From: JAOUEE01 sp051011595
Lineage (GTDB): Bacteria > Actinomycetota > Acidimicrobiia > Acidimicrobiales > SHLQ01
Reading direction: 5' to 3'
Assembly (NCBI GenBank): GCA_051011595.1
Contig: JBPCTQ010000223.1
Location: forward strand, 1-19,431
DNA length: 19,431 nucleotides
Shown here: piece by piece, positions 14,914 to 19,431 of the stretch
Layout of the letters: every line of letters begins with the position of its first letter
Numbering within the stretch: position 1 is the stretch's first letter
Translations under genes and position numbers: made by a program
The notes under the pieces: model-generated
The model's database searches: none
Told to the model about the DNA's origin: nothing
The model's input: the letters and a program-made list of their open reading frames with translations, nothing else

Positions 14914-17310
14914 TCAGGCGGTGGTGATCCGGGTGGCCACGATGTCCGGTCGGCGGATCTCGGTCCTCGGGCCCGGCAGCTCGACCGTCAGCTCCACCGG
15001 TGTGTCGGCCGCGGACTCGCCGATCCAGAAGGTGAAAGTGCCCGGTTCGGTGGCCAGCTTCATGTCGGCCCCGTGGAACGCCAGGCGGGTGGCATCGACG
15101 TCGAACGTCACGGTGCGGCCCTCGCCGGGCTCCAGCTCGACGCGAGTGAAACCCAGCAGCTCGCGATCGGGTCGCGCCACCGAGGCCACGTCATCGCGTC
15201 CGTAGAGCTGCACCACCGTGGTGCCTGCTCGCTCACCGGTGTTGGTGACCGTGGCCCGGAGTCGGGTGGGAGTGGTGGTCGATCCGGCGTCGGCTTCGCC
15301 CTCGGACATGGTGAAGCGGGTGTAGCTGAGCCCATGGCCGAAGGCGAACAGCGCACCCGCCGACGAGTCCACGTAGTCGCCGTAGAACTCGGACCGGTCG
15401 CCTCGCGCTCGCATGTCGTGATGGAGGGGGATCTGGCCGACATGGCGAGGGAGGGTCACCGGCAGTCGGCCGCCGGGGTCGACGGCGCCGGTGAGAGTCT
15501 CACCGATGGCGGTGCCGCCCTCTTCGCCGGGGAGGATGACCCAAAGTGTGGCGTTGGCGGCCGCGCTCACCGGGCCGAGGGTGTGGACCCGGCCGCTGAT
15601 GACCACCACCACGGTGGGTGTGCCCGTGGCGATGACGGCATCGACCAGCTGCTGCTGGCCGGCCGGCAGATCGAGGGACACCGCGTCGCGCGCTTCGCCA
15701 ACGGTGTCGCGGGTGGTGAGACCCGACCGGGCCCCGACACACACCACGGCCACGTCGGACTCGGTGGCGGCAGCCACCGCCTCGTCGATGGCGAGATCAT
15801 CGGCATCGTGGTCGGAGCACCCGCGGGCGTGGACCACCTCGACACCATCACCGAGTGCAGTCCGGAGGCCGGCCAGGGGAGTGACGTGGTCGGTGAAGTG
15901 GGGGCCGGGTGCGAACGAACCGCCTGCCTCGGGAAGCATGTCGAGCCCGGCTTGGTCGCTGTCGGGCAGGGCCGCGTCACCGGTGACGTTGGCCAGGGCC
16001 GAAGCCATGGGGTTGGAGAAGATGATCTCGAGGTGGGCGGGGTAGTGGTAGTCGCCCTGGAGCAGCCGCCGATCGTCGGCGTGCGGGCCGATGACGGCCA
16101 CCCGGCGTAGGGCGGACGGATCGAGCGGTAGGACGCCGTCATTGGTGAGCAAGCACACGCTGTTGGTGGCCGCGTCCCGGGCCAGCTGGCGTTGGGCCGG
16201 CGTGTCGTACACCGCGATGGCGGCCGTGGGGTCGACGTAGGGGTCCTCGAACAGTCCCAGTTGCATCTTCTGGGCCAGTACCCGTTCACACGATGTGTCG
16301 ATCACCGACTCGTCGAGCAAGCCTCGGGCCAGTGCGGTCGGCAGTTCCTGGTAGTAGTCGAGTGATGGCAACTCGACGTCGAGCCCGGCCGACAAAGCTT
16401 GGGCTGCCGCTTCGGCCTTGTCGGCGGCCGTGCGGTGGTTGAGTTGGAGCTGCATCACCGCGAAGTAGTCGGCCACCACCACACCGTCGAAATCGAGCTC
16501 GTTGCGTAGCAGTTCGGTGAGGATCTCGTACGAGCCGGCGCACGGGAGGCCATCAACCGACGAGTACGAGTTCATGATGCTGGCCAGGCCGGCTTCACGG
16601 ATGGCGGCGGCAAACGGTTCGGCGTACACCTCACGCAGCTCCCGGGGGCCGAACGCCACCGGTGCATGGTTGCGGCCCCCCTGCGACATGCCGTAGCCCA
16701 GGAAGTGTTTGCCGGTGCACACCACGCCGTTGGCCAGGTCGTCGGTCTGGAGACCACGCACGTAGGCCACGCCGATGCGAGCGCTGAGCTCGGGTGACTC
16801 GCCGTAGGTCTCTTCGACCCGGCCCCAACGAGGATCGCGGGCCACGTCGAGCACGGGCGCCAGCGTGTGGCGGGCACCGACCGCGAGCATCTGTTCGCGG
16901 ATGACTCCGGCGCACTGTTCGATCAACTCGGGGTCGAAACTCGCCGCCAAACCCAGACCCTGTGGGAACACGGTGGCGCCGCGCGCCAGAAATCCACCGG
17001 TTGACTCCTCGTGGACCACCACGGGTATGCCGAGCCGGGTGTCGTCGACCACCACTCGTTGGATGTCGTTCATCAGCTGGGCCGACTGGTCGGCCAGCAG
17101 ACCCGTGCTCGCGCCGATGCGGGTGACCTGGCCCATGCCGTGGGTGAGGCGGTCGCGGGCCTTGGCCTCGTCGAAGGTGTCGTCGGTGATGACCGACGTG
17201 ATCCAGAGCGCGCCGAGCTGGGCGATCTTCTCGTCGACGGTCATCTGGCCGAGAAGATCGGCCACCCGCTCGTCGATGGATGCACTGGGGTCTCGGTAGA
17301 TGGCGGTCAC
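14914..17310 (-). CDS. Glycoside hydrolase family 3 (beta-xylosidase/glucosidase-like)
   Basis: A 798-residue retaining exo-glycosidase. The N-terminal GH3 TIM-barrel domain shows 'RDPRWGRVEETYGESPEL' (about 158-175) and 'CTGKHFLGYGMSQGG'. The nucleophile is D281 in 'GVVVADYFAV'. The C-terminal alpha/beta-sandwich domain (about 380-630) has 'VCLLTNDGVLPLD', 'VAVIGPHADD' and 'SGLTTRDTVGEARDAVSLDL', where E539 is the likely acid/base. A fibronectin-III-like domain ends the protein ('LGFTRVELEPGEGRTVTFDV'). The pattern is closest to the beta-xylosidase-type GH3 proteins. No signal peptide is present, so action is probably cytoplasmic. The GTG start overlaps the GH10 stop in GTGA. With GH10 upstream it would trim xylo-oligosaccharides to xylose. 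Glucoside specificity cannot be excluded. Confidence 0.93.
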   Translation of the reverse strand: MTAIYRDPSASIDERVADLLGQMTVDEKIAQLGALWITSVITDDTFDEAKARDRLTHGMGQVTRIGASTGLLADQSAQLMNDIQRVVVDDTRLGIPVVVHEESTGGFLARGATVFPQGLGLAASFDPELIEQCAGVIREQMLAVGARHTLAPVLDVARDPRWGRVEETYGESPELSARIGVAYVRGLQTDDLANGVVCTGKHFLGYGMSQGGRNHAPVAFGPRELREVYAEPFAAAIREAGLASIMNSYSSVDGLPCAGSYEILTELLRNELDFDGVVVADYFAVMQLQLNHRTAADKAEAAAQALSAGLDVELPSLDYYQELPTALARGLLDESVIDTSCERVLAQKMQLGLFEDPYVDPTAAIAVYDTPAQRQLARDAATNSVCLLTNDGVLPLDPSALRRVAVIGPHADDRRLLQGDYHYPAHLEIIFSNPMASALANVTGDAALPDSDQAGLDMLPEAGGSFAPGPHFTDHVTPLAGLRTALGDGVEVVHARGCSDHDADDLAIDEAVAAATESDVAVVCVGARSGLTTRDTVGEARDAVSLDLPAGQQQLVDAVIATGTPTVVVVISGRVHTLGPVSAAANATLWVILPGEEGGTAIGETLTGAVDPGGRLPVTLPRHVGQIPLHHDMRARGDRSEFYGDYVDSSAGALFAFGHGLSYTRFTMSEGEADAGSTTTPTRLRATVTNTGERAGTTVVQLYGRDDVASVARPDRELLGFTRVELEPGEGRTVTFDVDATRLAFHGADMKLATEPGTFTFWIGESAADTPVELTVELPGPRTEIRRPDIVATRITTA

Positions 17311-18314
17311 GAGGGTTCCTTCGGGTTCGGATGCAGGTTCGCTCGATGGCGCAGCGCCGCCGCGACACCGTGGTAAGCGGGTTTGGGCTGGTAGTGCTCG
17401 TCGAACAGTAGAGGAGCGCGGTTGCCGAAGTGTTCGGTGATCCAGGTGTGGCGATCGGTGAATCCCCAGAACGTGATCTCCGTCAGCGCCGGGTCGGCCA
17501 CGGCCGCCTCGAGCAGCTCCTGATAGAGGTTGCCCTGACTGGCCAACCCGCCGGGGCTGGGGTCGGCGAGCATGTCCATCTCGGTGATGGCCACCTCGAT
17601 GCCGAACGACGAGAAGGCGCCGACGATCTCCGACAGGTGCTCGGGTGTGGGGAAATCGGGCACGAAGTCAGGGGCGAGGCAGTGGGTCTGGAGACCGATT
17701 CCGTGCAGCGCCACCTCGGCGTCGAGGAGCTGCTCGACCAGCTCGAGCGCGACGTCGCGTTTGTCGGTGAATACGTCGAGATGGGTGGTGTTGAGCCACA
17801 ACTCGGGGCTGGTGTCGGTGGCGTCGGCTGCCTCGGCTGCCGTGCGAAAGACATCGATCACCCAGTTGTCTCCGATGACCCCCAGCCACGGTTGGTCGGC
17901 CAGGCGCCCCTCGAGCCAGTGCATGGGTTCGTTCACCACATCCCAACGGGCCACCCGGTCGCCGTAGCGGGCGAACACCCCCCGGCAGTGGTCACGCACG
18001 GCGTCGAGCATGGCCGTGCGCGTGGTGAGCTCGGTCACCCAGTCGGGAGTGGCCAGGTGGGGCCAGAACAGGGTGTGACCGCGCACGTCCATGCCGTGAG
18101 CGGCGGCGGTCTCGACGATGAGGTCGGCGTCGTCGGTTGTCCACCCGTCCCGATCGGGATGGAGCTGGACCCACTTCATCGCGTTCTCGGCAGTGACCGA
18201 ATCGAACTCGGCCACCAACGTGGAGCGGTACCGATCGTCGGTGCGCAACGGGTTGGCCGCCACCGCAGTGCCGATTCGTACGCCCGCCGCGTCGGCGAGG
18301 CTTCGCAGCGTCAC
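17307..18314 (-). CDS. Glycoside hydrolase family 10 (intracellular endo-xylanase-like)
   Basis: A 335-residue single-domain GH10 enzyme, which cleaves beta-1,4-xylosidic bonds with retention. Family blocks appear in order: 'TAENAMKW', 'RGHTLFWP', 'WDVVNEPM' with acid/base E129, 'HGIGLQTH', 'VAITEMDM' with nucleophile E245, and 'FWGFTDRHTW'. There is no signal peptide or carbohydrate-binding module. That matches intracellular GH10 xylanases that act on short imported oligosaccharides, such as IXT6 of Geobacillus. One usual block is altered: the 'NDYN'-type segment after the acid/base reads 'LWLNTTH'. Substrate-cleft differences or a substrate other than xylan are therefore possible. The GTG at 18314 is 13 bases after the TetR stop and overlaps the GH3 gene at its other end. 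Confidence 0.9.
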   Translation of the reverse strand: MTLRSLADAAGVRIGTAVAANPLRTDDRYRSTLVAEFDSVTAENAMKWVQLHPDRDGWTTDDADLIVETAAAHGMDVRGHTLFWPHLATPDWVTELTTRTAMLDAVRDHCRGVFARYGDRVARWDVVNEPMHWLEGRLADQPWLGVIGDNWVIDVFRTAAEAADATDTSPELWLNTTHLDVFTDKRDVALELVEQLLDAEVALHGIGLQTHCLAPDFVPDFPTPEHLSEIVGAFSSFGIEVAITEMDMLADPSPGGLASQGNLYQELLEAAVADPALTEITFWGFTDRHTWITEHFGNRAPLLFDEHYQPKPAYHGVAAALRHRANLHPNPKEPS

Positions 18315-18327
18315 GAGATGGCGCTCT

Positions 18328-18921
18328 TCATCGGAACGACGCTCCCAACATCGGGCCGATCACGGCGGCGAACGTCTCGGGATCGGGCGGGTCGTTCCCG
18401 ACTGCTTCGTGCACGCCGATGCCGAGCGCCAACGCGGTGACGATGAAGGCCATCGTGTCGGCGTCGACCTCGCCGCCGTGGCCGACCGCGGCCGCCGCTT
18501 GGGCGGTCATCTCGGCGATCCAGACCTGCCGGGCGGCCATGAGGTCGCGCAACCCTTCGGCCACGTCGGCATCGTGGCGGGCGGCCGCGGCCGCATCGAC
18601 CTGGAGCAGTCGGAGTTCCCGTGATGCTTCGGCCACGAACACCGGCATCAGGGCGGCGCCGGCCGAGACGGGCGAGCCGGTGTCGTCGTGGTCCCGGTCG
18701 GCCAGCTCGGTGCGAATCACCTCGACCAGCAGCTGCCCCTTCGACCGGAAGTGCCCGTAGATCGCTCCCTTGGTCAGCTCGGCCCGCTCGGCGATGTCGT
18801 TCAGCGACACGGCCTCGTATCCCTTGTCGATGAAGAGGCGATGGGCGACTTCGAGCAGTCGACGACGAGTGGCGACGGCCTTCGGTGTCTTGGGTGGATC
18901 GGGGCTGATGGCGCTGGTCAT
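18328..18921 (-). CDS. TetR-family transcriptional regulator
   Basis: A 197-residue protein of typical TetR size. The N-terminal DNA-binding domain spans about residues 17-65: 'TRRRLLEVAHRLFIDKGYEA', then the helix-turn-helix 'SLNDIAERAELTKGAIYGHF' and 'RSKGQLL'. The rest is an all-alpha ligand/dimer domain with no recognisable subtype. The ATG at 18921 overlaps the stop of the ABC ATPase in ATGA, and GH10 starts 13 bases after its end. The regulator is therefore embedded in one operon between transporter and hydrolases. The likely role is repression of that operon, relieved by a transported ligand or product. The operator would be upstream, beyond the window; no clear palindrome is seen inside these genes' junctions. 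Confidence 0.93.
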   Translation of the reverse strand: MTSAISPDPPKTPKAVATRRRLLEVAHRLFIDKGYEAVSLNDIAERAELTKGAIYGHFRSKGQLLVEVIRTELADRDHDDTGSPVSAGAALMPVFVAEASRELRLLQVDAAAAARHDADVAEGLRDLMAARQVWIAEMTAQAAAAVGHGGEVDADTMAFIVTALALGIGVHEAVGNDPPDPETFAAVIGPMLGASFR

Positions 18922-19431
18922 GACTGCCCCCGCTCGGCGGCGATGGTGCCGCTGCGGGCAACCGCTCGTTCGTCGGTGCCCAGATAGCTGTCGATGACCG
19001 CCGGATCGTGGCGGACCTCGTCCGGTGTGCCGGCGGCGATGATCTGTCCCTCGGCCAGCGCCACGACCCGGTGGCTGATTCCCATCAGAAACGGCATGTC
19101 GTGTTCGATGACCAGCATGCTGGCGTCGAGCTCACGCTGAATGGCCACCAGGAGCGGTCCGAGCGCCTCGGTTTCTCGTTGGGCCACACCGCCGGCCGGT
19201 TCGTCGAGGCACAGGAGTCGGGCATCGTTGGCCAGCAGGCCCGCCAACTCGACGATGCGACGGGTTCCCGTCGACAGCTCACCCACGAACGAATCGGCGT
19301 AGTCGCCCAGTCCCAGGAAGTTGATCAGTTCGTCGGCTGCCTGCCGGCGGGCTCGTTCGGTGCGGCGGGCCCCAGGGGTGGCCAGGGCGGTGGTGGCGAA
19401 TCGCGTCGGATGGCGGGCCTCGAGCCCCACG
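18918..19431 (-). CDS. HAAT/LIV-type ABC transporter ATPase, C-terminal part (runs off right edge)
   Basis: The last 171 codons of an ABC ATPase, open through the right edge; Walker A lies outside. The signature region 'GELSTGTRRIVELAGLLAND' is followed by Walker B 'LLCLDEPAGG' with 'VAQRETEAL', and by the switch block 'VIEHDMPFLMGISHRVVAL'. The C-terminal 'DPAVIDSYLGTDERAVA' is the LivG-type ending. All of this points to a branched-chain-amino-acid-type ATPase distinct from the liv operon at 3309-8309. In the signature, S-T-G-T replaces S-G-G-Q, a LivG-like deviation. A GTG at the very edge is an internal valine, not a start. The gene overlaps the TetR start by four bases. Permease and binding-protein genes, if present, would be further upstream. 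Confidence 0.9.
   Translation of the reverse strand, partial: VGLEARHPTRFATTALATPGARRTERARRQAADELINFLGLGDYADSFVGELSTGTRRIVELAGLLANDARLLCLDEPAGGVAQRETEALGPLLVAIQRELDASMLVIEHDMPFLMGISHRVVALAEGQIIAAGTPDEVRHDPAVIDSYLGTDERAVARSGTIAAERGQS

Noticed and set aside
15073..16110. Long plus-strand open frame opposite the GH3 gene
   Set aside because: It is a shadow of the GH3 coding frame with no recognisable motif. GC-rich third positions keep such frames open.
17430..18440. 336-codon plus-strand open frame opposite GH10 and TetR
   Set aside because: It spans two clear minus-strand genes and has Gly/Val/His-rich shadow composition with no family pattern.

Overview
This is a high-GC window with tightly packed genes, GTG starts and many 4-base start/stop overlaps. 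The protein families (several LIV-type ABC transporter genes, cytochromes P450, an SRPBCC protein, a Suc_Fer-like protein, an APH-like phosphotransferase) suggest an actinobacterium. The Acidimicrobiia (Ilumatobacter-like, free-living or marine) are my best guess. That placement is inference; there is no rRNA or other phylogenetic marker in the window.

Left part (1-3152): the N-terminus of a cytochrome P450-like gene runs off the left edge on the minus strand. Diverging from it are a SRPBCC/polyketide-cyclase-like protein and a YihY/BrkB-type membrane protein, six bases apart. After a strong hairpin comes a complete cytochrome P450. Its 3' flank (3145-3291) is a cluster of small hairpins and repeats. 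It ends in a rho-independent terminator oriented for the minus-strand genes that follow.

Centre (3309-10415, all minus strand, read right to left): Suc_Fer-like protein, APH-family phosphotransferase, then a complete branched-chain-amino-acid-type (HAAT) ABC transporter in the order livF, livG, livH, livM, livK. Successive genes overlap by 8, 4, 1 and 4 bases at the junctions Suc_Fer/phosphotransferase, livF/livG, livG/livH and livH/livM. Only phosphotransferase/livF and livM/livK are separated. The livM/livK gap holds a perfect 16-base palindrome and a possible -10 element, so livK may be controlled separately. The transported compound cannot be read from the sequence.

Right of centre (10509-14895, plus strand): a membrane-anchored GGDEF-EAL protein with both catalytic motifs intact diverges from the operon. 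A 17-base palindrome lies in the gap after it. Next come a nitronate-monooxygenase-like flavoprotein and a small, probably co-translated protein.

Right end (14914-19431, minus strand, read right to left): the C-terminal half of a second HAAT-type ATPase, a TetR-family regulator, a GH10 xylanase-like enzyme and a GH3 beta-xylosidase/glucosidase-like enzyme, with junctions of -4, +13 and -4 bases. Neither hydrolase shows a signal peptide. The arrangement is consistent with uptake of an oligosaccharide or glycoside followed by cytoplasmic hydrolysis under TetR control. The pairing of a LIV-type transporter with hemicellulases is the most intriguing system-level feature here.

No rRNA, tRNA, CRISPR array, insertion sequence or phage gene was seen. 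No gene-free stretch exceeds 300 bases.
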